From NCBI GenBank assembly GCA_021813405.1, contig JAKAKS010000031.1, forward strand, positions 62,001 through 126,000: 64,000 nt of DNA. The letters are read 5' to 3'. A program made the position numbers and the translations under genes. Each line of letters begins with the position of its first letter. The stretch's first letter is position 1. Source of the DNA: Nitrospirota bacterium. Lineage in GTDB: Bacteria > Nitrospirota > Thermodesulfovibrionia > Thermodesulfovibrionales > JdFR-88. The notes below the pieces were generated by a model. The model was not told the origin of the DNA and did no database searches. It saw nothing but the letters and a program-made list of their open reading frames with translations. Shown piece by piece: positions 39,210 to 48,794 of this stretch.

Positions 39210-41874
39210 TGGTGTTTGGCTCCATTAAGCCGTTTATCTCCTCAAGGTAACCGGCCAACTGCCTGCCCCATGTCCCCACAAAAGGCTCCTCCATGATCTT
39301 GAGATGTGAGGCCCCGCGGATTTCATGAATGTGCGTTCCGCCAGCGGCAAGACCGCTGTAGTCCGGCAGGTGTACACACCTCTTATCGGCAATGAAGATT
39401 ACGGCTTTCCCAGGGTATGGACGGGCCTTGTAATGCTTCGCGGTGTTTATCCGGTAGAAATCAAGGAAACGCTTGGGGACGGGCCGGCCAAGCGAAAGGG
39501 AAGTATGGCAGATTGCTGTTTTTACCATGCCTATTGCCGGGCTCTGCCTGATCCTGCCTGATACCGGCGTTCTTTTTACACTTCCCTGCGAATCGGCGCA
39601 GGTTATGTTGATCCTGGCCAGAAGCGATTTCCTGAGCGGTGATACGCCATTGTCATTGCTGTTTACAGGCACACATTGCGGAGGCGGATCTATCATGCAC
39701 AGCAACGGAACTTCATGCCCGCGCTTAAGCAATTGCTGGGCCATCTCCATTGCAACCAGCCCCCAGAAACACCAGCCTCCAAGCATGTACGGCCCGTTTG
39801 GCTGTATGGCAAGCATGTCTTTCAGGCAGAGGCCTGCCAGTTCCTCAAGGGAGCGGAAGACCGCCGGTCTCCCGTAATCGCCCGGCAGCAGCATCCCGTA
39901 TAGCGGCTGGCCCTGGCCGATGTGGCGCGGCAAAAAAGCATTTATGCCTATCCAGAACAGTGGCAATTTGTGGCCGCCGGCCTGGGCCACTATGGAGGGT
40001 GTTTTTGAAACCCGCACTTCCGCTTGCATGGCCATGGCAAGCTGCCTGATTGTGGGCGCCTGGATTAAAGATGACACCGGGACGATTTTGCCGGTCAGTT
40101 TTTTAATCTCCGCCGACATGCGGGCCGCAAGCAATGAGTGCCCCCCCAGGTCGAAGAAGTTGTCATGCGCGCCTATGCGCTCTATTCCAAAGAGGTTTCT
40201 CCAGACACTGGCCAGCATCAATTCATCCGGCGCACCGGGGGCAATATAATTCTCCTCCTGGCTTGTGTTGCCGGGGATGGGCAGCGATTTGCGGTCCACC
40301 TTGCCGCTTAATGTAAGGGGCAAGGCGTCCAGGAACACGAAACGCGACGGCACCATGTAATCGGGGAGCTTTTTAAGCAGAAAATTTCGCAAGTGGCTTG
40401 CTTTCAGCTGTTCGCCTTTGCGCGCCACCACATATGCCGCAAGGAATTTTCCCCCCTGGCCGTCATCGAATCCGGCTACGGCCGTTTCTTTAATGCCGCC
40501 TATCCCGTTCAGCACTGTCTCTATCTCGCCGGTTTCAACCCTGTAACCCCTTATCTTCAGCTGATGGTCCTTCCGCCCAAGGTGCACCAGGCATCCGTCG
40601 GGCTGCATGTAGCCGATATCACCCGTCCTGAAAACACGATGGCCGGGTTTCTGTTCATCAGGCTTAAACGGCGACCCGGCATCGCCGTCTTTCCGGTAAT
40701 ACGCACGCGGCAGATAAGGGCTGCTTACTACGATCTCGCCGGGGGCGTTGGGGGCAGCCCTTTTCCCTTTCTCATCCAGTACAAACACTTCCATATCTTC
40801 CACTTCATAACCGGCCGGCACTATGCCGCCGCTGAACCGGGTATCATGATCGCAGAAGAACTGGCGTACTATGTTGGTTTCCGTGGAGGCGTAAGATACA
40901 TGGAAGATGCAGCCGCGATGGAAATGCCTGCTGTAAGATTCCACGTCTCTTTTTAGGACGGGCTCGCCTGAAAGCTTTATCATACGGAGCCTGGGAAACA
41001 TTTCTTTACCCGAAAGGGTGGAAACGAAATGCCGGTAAACGGTCGGCACGGAATGGTATATGGTTATCTCTTCCTTCTCAAGCCAGCCTGCCAGCCCTGC
41101 AATGCCCTCTTTTTTTATATCGAAGGGGAAGAGAGCCGCGCCGTTCAGCAGCGCGCCAAACACGTTTGGCACAGATGCGGCAAAGCTGCAGGACCAGAGC
41201 AGCGAAAGCCGGTCGTCCGGGGCCAGATGCAGCATATTGGAGCATCTCATGACGTTATGAAGAACATTCCGATGATCATGGGAAACACCCTTTGGTTCCC
41301 CTGTGGACCCGGATGTATAAATAATGTAAGCCGCCGTTTCGGGCGCTACCCGCAGTTTAAGATTTTCTGGAGAAAACCTGGAAACAGCCTCTATTTCCAG
41401 GAGTTGCGATGCATTGTCAACCAGCTTGCTTGCCAGTGAATAATGCCCCCTGCCGGTTATCACAAGCCCTGGCTGGCAATGTTTAATTATCGAGATGTTT
41501 TTTGAAAGTGTGAAGGATGTGTCCAGCGCAATATATGGTTTGCCTGCCTTCAGCGCGCCCAGTATTGCCGGAATGAGCTGGGCCCCCTGGTCCAGGAAAA
41601 GCGCTACCGGCTCATTATCCGTTCCGCGCAATTTAATTATAGCCCTGGCAATGCGGTTTGCTGCCTGGTTTAACCCATCATATGTAAGGTGGGCTGTTGC
41701 CGTCTTAACCGCAAGCCTGTCAGCATGCTTTGCCACCTGTTGCTCAAAGCGTTCCGCAACGGATTGGTTGATTTCTGATTTTAAAAACCTGGGAAAAGGT
41801 TTTCCCGGCCCCACCCGGCCCGGCAAAACAGCGCCGCTTATTTCTTTTCTCATATTATTAAGGAAAGTACCCAT
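39184..41874 (-). CDS. Stand-alone NRPS-like A-PCP-TE protein
   Basis: A3 YIIYTSGSTGEPKGV; FRTGDIGYMQPDG; GRKDHQLKIRGYRVETGEIE; PCP FFDLGGHSLLAARM; TE GGWCFWG. No condensation domain. Confidence 0.88.
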   Translation of the reverse strand: MGTFLNNMRKEISGAVLPGRVGPGKPFPRFLKSEINQSVAERFEQQVAKHADRLAVKTATAHLTYDGLNQAANRIARAIIKLRGTDNEPVALFLDQGAQLIPAILGALKAGKPYIALDTSFTLSKNISIIKHCQPGLVITGRGHYSLASKLVDNASQLLEIEAVSRFSPENLKLRVAPETAAYIIYTSGSTGEPKGVSHDHRNVLHNVMRCSNMLHLAPDDRLSLLWSCSFAASVPNVFGALLNGAALFPFDIKKEGIAGLAGWLEKEEITIYHSVPTVYRHFVSTLSGKEMFPRLRMIKLSGEPVLKRDVESYSRHFHRGCIFHVSYASTETNIVRQFFCDHDTRFSGGIVPAGYEVEDMEVFVLDEKGKRAAPNAPGEIVVSSPYLPRAYYRKDGDAGSPFKPDEQKPGHRVFRTGDIGYMQPDGCLVHLGRKDHQLKIRGYRVETGEIETVLNGIGGIKETAVAGFDDGQGGKFLAAYVVARKGEQLKASHLRNFLLKKLPDYMVPSRFVFLDALPLTLSGKVDRKSLPIPGNTSQEENYIAPGAPDELMLASVWRNLFGIERIGAHDNFFDLGGHSLLAARMSAEIKKLTGKIVPVSSLIQAPTIRQLAMAMQAEVRVSKTPSIVAQAGGHKLPLFWIGINAFLPRHIGQGQPLYGMLLPGDYGRPAVFRSLEELAGLCLKDMLAIQPNGPYMLGGWCFWGLVAMEMAQQLLKRGHEVPLLCMIDPPPQCVPVNSNDNGVSPLRKSLLARINITCADSQGSVKRTPVSGRIRQSPAIGMVKTAICHTSLSLGRPVPKRFLDFYRINTAKHYKARPYPGKAVIFIADKRCVHLPDYSGLAAGGTHIHEIRGASHLKIMEEPFVGTWGRQLAGYLEEINGLMEPNTSAGAMVWA

Positions 41875-42137
41875 AGCGTAAATTTATTATCTTTGATGAT
41901 GCTGTACAATGGCGTATATTGCGCCGGTTTGTTCAAACCTTGCCAGTTCCTTAAAACCCGGAAAGCCCGGATTTGCCCGTCTGAATTCTATTAATTTCCG
42001 TTGACATCGGATACGAATGCCACTATCTTTTTAGGTAGCCGCACCCCCAAGAACCTGGCGGACAGTTAAGCCGGTAAAAAGAAGCTCATCGCTGTTTTCA
42101 AAGAAAAGCCAGACCGTTTTATTTTGCGGAGATTTTT

Positions 42138-44864
42138 ATGTGCAGGAAAATCTTTCCGGTGTTTGTGGCTTTGATCTTTTCCGTGCTGTTTATCTTGGGT
42201 GTAACTGGCGCATCGGGCAAATGCAATGGCGGAGCCCCTGCCTTCAAGAAGGGCACGGTGCTTATCAAATACAAGAATCCGGCCCTTGCCTGCGCAGGCA
42301 GGTTTTCTGCGGCTGAAACCCGGCTTGCCCTGCGTACCAGGAAAACGTTCTCCGCGTTGGGCATAAAAGAACTGAAATTGCCGCCGGGCGTCAGTGTTAA
42401 AGATGCCCTGGCCGCGCTCCGGCTGGACCCCGATATAGAATTTGCCGAACCGGATTACGCGGCCCGTATTCAAACCGCTCCCAACGATCCCTTATACGGA
42501 AGCCAGTGGGCGCTGCCAGCCATAAATGCCCCTTCAGCCTGGTCCTATGTCCAGGGGAATTCAACAGTGGTCATAGCGGTCCTTGATACCGGGGTGGATT
42601 ATACTCATCAGGACATAACAGCTAATATATGGGCCAATCCAAACCCGGCCGCCCCGGCTGAGGCCGGCTCTTACTCTATTACCGGCGATGTTCGCGGGTG
42701 GGATTTCGTAAATAACGGGCCGCAGCCTTTTGACGATAACGGGCACGGCACTCATGTCTCCGGGATCGCCGGGGCGGATGGCAATGATAACCTTGGTATA
42801 GCCGGGACTAACTGGCAAGCAGGCATCATGCCGGTAAAGGTGCTGGATGCCTCCGGCGCCGGCTATCTGGACACCATTCTCCAGGGAATACAGTACGCTG
42901 CGGCCAGGGGCGCCAGCATTGTAAACTGCAGTTTCGCGTTTGCGCCCGGTATCTCTTTTCCGGCCAGCCTGCAAAGCGCAATTGCCTTGTACCCGGATAT
43001 GCTGTTTGTGTTTGCGGCAGGCAACGACGGGGCCAATATAGACAATTACAATTATCCGGTGCTGCCAAATCTGCTGTTTGTGGCATCTGTTGGCCAGGCA
43101 GGGAACCTGTCCGCCTTTTCCAATTACGGCCCGGCTACTGTGGGGTTGGCCGCCCCCGGCGAACAGATTCTCTCGCTTAAAGCCGGCAGACAGACTGTAT
43201 ACCTGGACAATTTTGATAACCCTGACTGGACGGACCCCACAGGGCTGTGGACGGTATCCAACAGCAGCCTTGCCGATGCGCCCCAGTCCGGTTCCGATTC
43301 ATACGCCCAGAGTCCGCCCATAGACCTCACCGGGCAAAGCGCGTGCATTGCCGGTTTCAACCTGGGCCTTATCGCCTCCGGCGGCGATTCGCTATACGCG
43401 GAAGCTTCAAGAAACGGCACAAACTGGACCACACTTGGCCAGTTCCGTGGGGCAGTGCCTAACCCTTCCGATACCGGCGCGGAGCTTGTCTCGCTGGACC
43501 AGTTTACAGGCGCTACAGTATATTTCAGGTTCAGGCTCCAGACCTCCGCGCCAGGTGAGAGCGCGGGAATTCACAATTTCAATGTAACCTGCACGGCGCC
43601 GGGAACAGGATACCTGTATGAAAGCGGCACTTCCATGTCCACGGCGTTTGTGACAGGCGCAGCCGCCCTGATAAAATCTGAATTCCCGTCCGTTTCCGCC
43701 GCGGGCCTTAAGACGCTTATACTCGGTGGTGTGGACAAGGGGCCATCCCTTAGCGGGAAGGTCTCCAGCGGCGGGAGTCTGGACGTGTATAAAAGCCTGC
43801 TTCCGCCTGCGCCCGCAGATTTCGCGGCAAGCAGTATAGGCGCCAGTTCGGTAACGCTTGCATGGACCCCGGCCCCCAATGCCTCCGTTTACGTTCTTTC
43901 CAGGGCGTCCCAGGGCGGAAGTTTCCAGGTTATTGCGGACCTGTCCGGCGGCGCATATACCGACAGCGGGCTGTCCCAGAATACCACATATCAATACAGC
44001 ATAAGCGCCCAAAACAAGATAGGCGCTTCACCTCAGCCCACGCAAATTACCGTAACCACGGATTCCACCTCTTCGCCTTCATCGGGAGGGCATGGGTGCT
44101 TTATAGCCACGGCGGCCTTCGGCAGCCCTATGGCACAGGACGTCCTTCTCCTGGATCATTTCAGGGACAGGTACCTTCTTACTAATTGGGCAGGCCGCGG
44201 GTTCGTTACCCTTTATTACCGCTACTCTCCTGCCGCCGCCGGCTTCATAGCCCGGCATGAAGGGCTGAGAACAGTTGTAAGATGGATGCTTTATCCCGTC
44301 GTCTACGCTGCAAGGTATCCGGCCATTATAATGGCCCTGATGTTGACGGCCCTAGCGTATGTAGCCATAAAAATTGTAAAATACACTACATGCGGATTGA
44401 AGAAAAGGTTTTACGACATGCCGATTGAAAGCAGAAAAGGTTTTACGCTTCTAGAGGTCCTTGTAGTGCTTGTAATCCTTGGAGGGCTTGCTGCGATAGT
44501 TGCTCCCAAGATTATAGGCCACATCGAAGAGTCGAAGGTAACAGACGCCAAGATACAGATAAGGAATCTGGAGACAGGGCTTAAGTCCTATTACCTGGAT
44601 AATGGCTTCTATCCATCAACGGACCAGGGCCTTCATGCCCTGGTGGAGCCGCCCAGCACCGGCCGCATCCCCCAGCATTACAGGAAAGGCGGCTACCTGG
44701 AACAAAACAAGGTGCCCAAAGACCCCTGGGGAAACCCATACGTTTATACCTCGCCCGGCCAGCACGGCGATTACGACCTGCTGAGCCTTGGGCCGGATGG
44801 CGGCCAGAATGACGGCCAAGGTGATGACAAGTCCATCAAGAGCTGGGACCTCGGCCAGCACTGA
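42138..44864 (+). CDS. Subtilisin-like S8 protease + Fn3 + CFI-box-like C-terminal region fused in frame to GspG pseudopilin
   Basis: Asp AVLDTGVDYTHQD, His NGHGTHVSGIAG, Ser ESGTSMSTAFVTGAAA; CFIATAAFGSPMAQDV; then RKGFTLLEVLVVLVILGGLAAIVAPKI. No intervening stop. Confidence 0.85.
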   Translation: MCRKIFPVFVALIFSVLFILGVTGASGKCNGGAPAFKKGTVLIKYKNPALACAGRFSAAETRLALRTRKTFSALGIKELKLPPGVSVKDALAALRLDPDIEFAEPDYAARIQTAPNDPLYGSQWALPAINAPSAWSYVQGNSTVVIAVLDTGVDYTHQDITANIWANPNPAAPAEAGSYSITGDVRGWDFVNNGPQPFDDNGHGTHVSGIAGADGNDNLGIAGTNWQAGIMPVKVLDASGAGYLDTILQGIQYAAARGASIVNCSFAFAPGISFPASLQSAIALYPDMLFVFAAGNDGANIDNYNYPVLPNLLFVASVGQAGNLSAFSNYGPATVGLAAPGEQILSLKAGRQTVYLDNFDNPDWTDPTGLWTVSNSSLADAPQSGSDSYAQSPPIDLTGQSACIAGFNLGLIASGGDSLYAEASRNGTNWTTLGQFRGAVPNPSDTGAELVSLDQFTGATVYFRFRLQTSAPGESAGIHNFNVTCTAPGTGYLYESGTSMSTAFVTGAAALIKSEFPSVSAAGLKTLILGGVDKGPSLSGKVSSGGSLDVYKSLLPPAPADFAASSIGASSVTLAWTPAPNASVYVLSRASQGGSFQVIADLSGGAYTDSGLSQNTTYQYSISAQNKIGASPQPTQITVTTDSTSSPSSGGHGCFIATAAFGSPMAQDVLLLDHFRDRYLLTNWAGRGFVTLYYRYSPAAAGFIARHEGLRTVVRWMLYPVVYAARYPAIIMALMLTALAYVAIKIVKYTTCGLKKRFYDMPIESRKGFTLLEVLVVLVILGGLAAIVAPKIIGHIEESKVTDAKIQIRNLETGLKSYYLDNGFYPSTDQGLHALVEPPSTGRIPQHYRKGGYLEQNKVPKDPWGNPYVYTSPGQHGDYDLLSLGPDGGQNDGQGDDKSIKSWDLGQH
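44418..44864 (+). CDS. gspG: Type II secretion major pseudopilin GspG (possible internal start in the protease-GspG ORF)
   Basis: ATG at 44418 in frame; prepilin cleavage motif RKG/FTLLE; GspG C-term PKDPWGNPYVY...DLLSLGPDG. Confidence 0.75.
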   Translation: MPIESRKGFTLLEVLVVLVILGGLAAIVAPKIIGHIEESKVTDAKIQIRNLETGLKSYYLDNGFYPSTDQGLHALVEPPSTGRIPQHYRKGGYLEQNKVPKDPWGNPYVYTSPGQHGDYDLLSLGPDGGQNDGQGDDKSIKSWDLGQH

Positions 44865-45294
44865 CGGCTTTACATTCCTGGAACTTGCCGTAGTGCTCTT
44901 CATAATATCCCTGATGCTGGCGCTGGTATATCCGGCGCTCAGGTCAAGGTCCTCCGATTCCGTGCCTTTGAGGATCGCCTCCGTTCTTAAACAGATAAAT
45001 GAGGCCTCCCAGGCAAGGAAGCAAAACTACTCCATAACGTTCGATATGGACAACCACACAATCAATTGGGACGGGCCGGACGGCAAAAAGACGATGGATG
45101 CCCCAGGCCTGCAGTCCGTTACCATTCCATCCAGGGGCGAAGTTAACCAGGGCACTCTGCAAGTGCTGTTTGATTACTCCGGCGCGCCGGAAGACATCAC
45201 GGTGCTGCTGGACGAGCACGGCGGCAAGGCGTACAAGGTAAAGCTGAATGAGATGAGCGGCAGGGTGCACATTGAAAATGCCGATGCGCAATAA
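44824..45294 (+). CDS. gspH: Type II secretion minor pseudopilin GspH-like
   Basis: TDG/FTFLELAVVLFIISLMLAL; order G-H-I-J-K. Confidence 0.75.
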   Translation: MTSPSRAGTSASTDGFTFLELAVVLFIISLMLALVYPALRSRSSDSVPLRIASVLKQINEASQARKQNYSITFDMDNHTINWDGPDGKKTMDAPGLQSVTIPSRGEVNQGTLQVLFDYSGAPEDITVLLDEHGGKAYKVKLNEMSGRVHIENADAQ

Positions 45295-45631
45295 AAACGG
45301 TTTTACGCTTTTGGAGGTGCTGGTTGCGCTTGCGATAGCCGGCGGCCTGCTGATAAGCGTTATCGAGCTTGTTAACCATAACCTCTCCGTAGTAAACAGG
45401 TATCAGACCGAGGCCGTTGCCGGGATGCTTGCCCGGCAGAAGATACAGGAGTTGAAGCAATCCCCGAAAGAGGAGAACGGCAGCTTCCCGGAGCCTTACG
45501 CCGATTACGAGTATTCCACAAAGATAGAGGACGGGCCGCTGCCAGGTCTGAAGTCCATCGTGGTAGTGGTAACCAAGGGCGGTACGGCGGGCCGGGATTC
45601 AGCCAGCTTCAGGGTGTTTTACAGGGGATGA
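45278..45631 (+). CDS. gspI: Type II secretion minor pseudopilin GspI
   Basis: NG/FTLLEVLVALAIAGGLL. Confidence 0.82.
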   Translation: MPMRNKNGFTLLEVLVALAIAGGLLISVIELVNHNLSVVNRYQTEAVAGMLARQKIQELKQSPKEENGSFPEPYADYEYSTKIEDGPLPGLKSIVVVVTKGGTAGRDSASFRVFYRG

Positions 45632-46263
45632 AAAAAACCTGTATCAAAATCGCTTCCGGCTGTCCCGCCCTGGCAGGGCTGAAATCACGGACAGGCTCTA
45701 AAAAGGGGTTTACCCTTCTTGAAGTGCTGGTTGCCGTTGCCATCGGGGCGCTGGTGCTTGCCGCCGTTTACGGCACTTTCTTTATGGTGCAGAAGGCCAC
45801 GGACACGGCGGGCGGCTCACTGGACAGGCTTTACGAATGCCGCAAGGCCATAGACGTGCTAAGGGACGAACTGGCCTCGGCGCAGGCGCCGGTCAACGTA
45901 ACCGGCAAGGAGTACCTGGGGAAAAAGGGTTCCACAGTCTCTTTTGTGACCTATTCGCCTAAAACAGGCCTGCTTACAGCAACCTCTTATTTTGTCAGGG
46001 AGAAAAAAGGCAATCTTTCGCTTGTAAAACAGATTGTGGAGCCGGGCAGGCCTGCCAGGGAAGCGGTTATACTGGACCGGATTAACTCCTTTCTCGTTGA
46101 AGTAAACACCGGCGGCGGCCAATGGACGGACAGCGGCTCATATTCCGGCGGGCAGATGAGTGCCGGGCAGGAGGCTATCAGGATATCGCTTTCGCTGGAC
46201 TTCAAGGGTTCCCCTATAACCCTGAGCGAATCGGTAACGCCTATGATAGGCAGGACATTGTGA
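45628..46263 (+). CDS. gspJ: Type II secretion minor pseudopilin GspJ
   Basis: KKG/FTLLEVLVAVAIGALVLAAVYGTF. Confidence 0.82.
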   Translation: MKKTCIKIASGCPALAGLKSRTGSKKGFTLLEVLVAVAIGALVLAAVYGTFFMVQKATDTAGGSLDRLYECRKAIDVLRDELASAQAPVNVTGKEYLGKKGSTVSFVTYSPKTGLLTATSYFVREKKGNLSLVKQIVEPGRPAREAVILDRINSFLVEVNTGGGQWTDSGSYSGGQMSAGQEAIRISLSLDFKGSPITLSESVTPMIGRTL

Positions 46264-46278
46264 GCAGGATTTAAAGGC

Positions 46279-47160
46279 ATGCTTAATACTTATAAACGGC
46301 AAAAGGCCAGTCAGCAGAAAGGGTTTATCCTTGTGATAGTCCTGCTGGTCACGGCACTGCTTGTGACCATGGCGGTGGAGTTTGCCCACAAGGTTTACAC
46401 CGGTATAACCGGGCTGCATAACCTGATGATAATGGAACGGCTTTCCGTGGAGAGCGATTCGCTGGTTGAAAGCGCATCGGGCATGCTTTCGGGCGCTCTC
46501 CAGCAGGGGATAATAAACGCCGGGGGGCCGGAGATGCAGTTTGCGCTGGAAAACGGCGTTACGCTGTACTTCGATGCCTCGGACGAGAACGCCAGGTTCA
46601 ATGTGAACACGGTGGTAAGCCCGAACGGGGATGTAAACCAGGACGCTTACCAGTCTTTCCAAAGGCTCCTTGGCGCGCTGGGGCTGGACAAGTCCATCGC
46701 GGACCAGCTTGTGGCCTGGGTAAACGCGAAACGCGCAAAGGGCGGCACTGCTTTAAACGGCGGCTGGCTGGGCAGCACATCGGAGTTCCGCCTCTTTGTG
46801 GACCCTGCTTCCTATGATAAACTAAAGGACTATATAACCGTGTTTGGCAACGGGCTTATAAATATCAACACGGCGGATGTCCCAGTGCTGATGAGCCTGG
46901 CTGACCAGAACGGCAACGCGGTTTCAAACGACCTGGCGGAAAACATAGTTACCAGGAGGAGCATGCAGCAATACGGCAGCATCGGAGAGCTTTCAAGCAC
47001 GGCAGGTTTCGAAAGCCTTGGTATGGCGCTTGCCGGAAAAATAACCACCTCCAGTTCCGCAATGGACCTTACTGCAAGGGCGGAGCAGGAAGGGATTAAA
47101 AGGATAACCCAGGCCGTGGTGTCCACATCGGGCACTGTTATTTACTGGAGGGAGTTTTAG
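46279..47160 (+). CDS. gspK: Type II secretion minor pseudopilin GspK
   Basis: QKG/FILVIVLLVTALLVTMAVEFAH; large periplasmic domain. Confidence 0.85.
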   Translation: MLNTYKRQKASQQKGFILVIVLLVTALLVTMAVEFAHKVYTGITGLHNLMIMERLSVESDSLVESASGMLSGALQQGIINAGGPEMQFALENGVTLYFDASDENARFNVNTVVSPNGDVNQDAYQSFQRLLGALGLDKSIADQLVAWVNAKRAKGGTALNGGWLGSTSEFRLFVDPASYDKLKDYITVFGNGLININTADVPVLMSLADQNGNAVSNDLAENIVTRRSMQQYGSIGELSSTAGFESLGMALAGKITTSSSAMDLTARAEQEGIKRITQAVVSTSGTVIYWREF

Positions 47161-48276
47161 TTGAGCAGGGGGATGTTCGATTTAAAAGATGCCTCCGGCG
47201 GGGTCCTTTACGTATTCAGCGGCGGCAAGGCCGTCTCCGAAATCCCCTTTACGCTGGATGGCGCTTTCAATGTTTCCTCCAGGGCAAACGAAAAAATTCC
47301 CGAACTGGATACGGTTTTTTTAAGCCTGCCCCTGCAACTGCTGGACTTCAGGGTAATTGAGTTCCCTTTTTCGGACCCGGCCAAGATAAGGCAGGCGGTT
47401 CCTTTTGAGCTTGAGGGCATAACCCTTAAAGGCGCAGGCCGTGTGGCATTTGACATCGTGCTCGGGCCGGAGGAATACGCGGCGGGCACTGCCGGGGCGC
47501 AGAAAGGCGCCGGACCGGCCGTGGCAGGCCGCAAGGTGCTGGCGGTGTATGCGGAGAAAAAACTTCTTCGCGGCATTATCACCTCCCTTAAATCCCTGGG
47601 TGCTGAACCCTCCGTGATAACCTCGGTGGAGCTTGCTGGCCTGGCCCTGCCAGGGCAGGCCGACTCATTCCAGAAACTTGTCCCTGCACTTGCCGCGGAG
47701 GCGCAGGCTGCTGGCAAGGAGGAAAGAAAGGCCCTGGCCCTGAAGGAGTTTGAAAAGCCGGTAATCAACCTGAGGCGGGGTGACCTGGCTTACACGAAGG
47801 AGCAGGAGGAATTCAGCCGCTCCCTGAAAAAGACATTTATGCTTGCAGCCGTGCTTGTGCTTGTGCTCTCCGTGAAAAACGGTGTGATGGCCATGATATA
47901 TAACAGCCGCGCCAGGGCCGTTGAAAATGAGATGGCGCTTGCCTACAAAAAGAGCTTTCCCGGCTCCAGGGTCTCCGGCGGGCCGGCCTCGCTTTATGCC
48001 TTAAGAAGCGATATTGCCAGCATGCAGCGGAAGCTGTCTGGCATCGGCGGGATACCGGCGATGGAAGACCTGAAGGCGCTTACGGAAAACAAGGTAAATA
48101 ACGTTGCATACAATGATATACATATGGACCAGTCCGGCATTACCGTGAAGGGGGAAGCAAAATCCCTGGACGACATATCGACCGCAAAAAAGGCGCTGTC
48201 TAAGGCGTTTTCTGTAAACGTGACCGAGACCAGCAATTCGGCCTCCGGTGTGTCGTTTACCATGAGGCTCAAATGA
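47161..48276 (+). CDS. gspL: Type II secretion GspL-like protein
   Basis: TTG start; actin-like N-term (VFLSLPLQLLDFRVIEFPFSDPAKIRQAVPFELEG), single TM; gene order. Confidence 0.75.
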   Translation: MSRGMFDLKDASGGVLYVFSGGKAVSEIPFTLDGAFNVSSRANEKIPELDTVFLSLPLQLLDFRVIEFPFSDPAKIRQAVPFELEGITLKGAGRVAFDIVLGPEEYAAGTAGAQKGAGPAVAGRKVLAVYAEKKLLRGIITSLKSLGAEPSVITSVELAGLALPGQADSFQKLVPALAAEAQAAGKEERKALALKEFEKPVINLRRGDLAYTKEQEEFSRSLKKTFMLAAVLVLVLSVKNGVMAMIYNSRARAVENEMALAYKKSFPGSRVSGGPASLYALRSDIASMQRKLSGIGGIPAMEDLKALTENKVNNVAYNDIHMDQSGITVKGEAKSLDDISTAKKALSKAFSVNVTETSNSASGVSFTMRLK

Positions 48277-48794
48277 AACTGTTCGGCAATCTGGAGCTGG
48301 ATGCGGACAAGAAGAAATACCTGCGTCCCGCGATGGTTGTGCTGGTGCTGTGCGTGATTTTTCTTGTTACAGCATTTGCTGAAAGCTCCGCCCAAAAGAG
48401 ACTGCGGCTTATAAAAAAGGAGGGCGCGGAGTTTGCTTCGCTGGACTCCCAATATTCCGGGCTGAAGGCCCAGGTGGACGAATTGGACAAGCGTGTGGCC
48501 CTAAGCCCCAAGACCGGCATTCTCAAGACAGCCGGGGACATCTTTGCATCGATGGGACTTCAGGACCGCATCTCCTCGATTAAACCTATGGATACAACCC
48601 AGTCTGGCGGGCTGACATCAGAAAAGGCCGAGGTATCGCTTAAAAAAATGGACTTGAACCAGGCTGTAAACGTGCTGTACCGGCTGGAAAACGCTCCGAT
48701 GCTGCTGACCTTGAAGGAGGTGGACCTCAGGAGCTCTTTTTCCGCCCCAACGCTGGATATGCGGCTGGTATTGGAGCTGACTTCAAAGAAGTGA
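48273..48794 (+). CDS. gspM: Type II secretion GspM-like protein
   Basis: One N-terminal TM plus coiled-coil; gene order. Confidence 0.65.
   Translation: MKLFGNLELDADKKKYLRPAMVVLVLCVIFLVTAFAESSAQKRLRLIKKEGAEFASLDSQYSGLKAQVDELDKRVALSPKTGILKTAGDIFASMGLQDRISSIKPMDTTQSGGLTSEKAEVSLKKMDLNQAVNVLYRLENAPMLLTLKEVDLRSSFSAPTLDMRLVLELTSKK

Noticed and set aside
38592-39296. 234-aa plus-strand ORF opposite the PPTase
   Set aside because: Antisense shadow; the PPTase on the minus strand has clear motifs.
42031-42070. GGTAGCCGCACCCCC... upstream of the protease as a GEMM (c-di-GMP) riboswitch
   Set aside because: The other conserved GEMM blocks (GGCAAACC, GACGCAAAGCC) are absent and no convincing nested stems were found.
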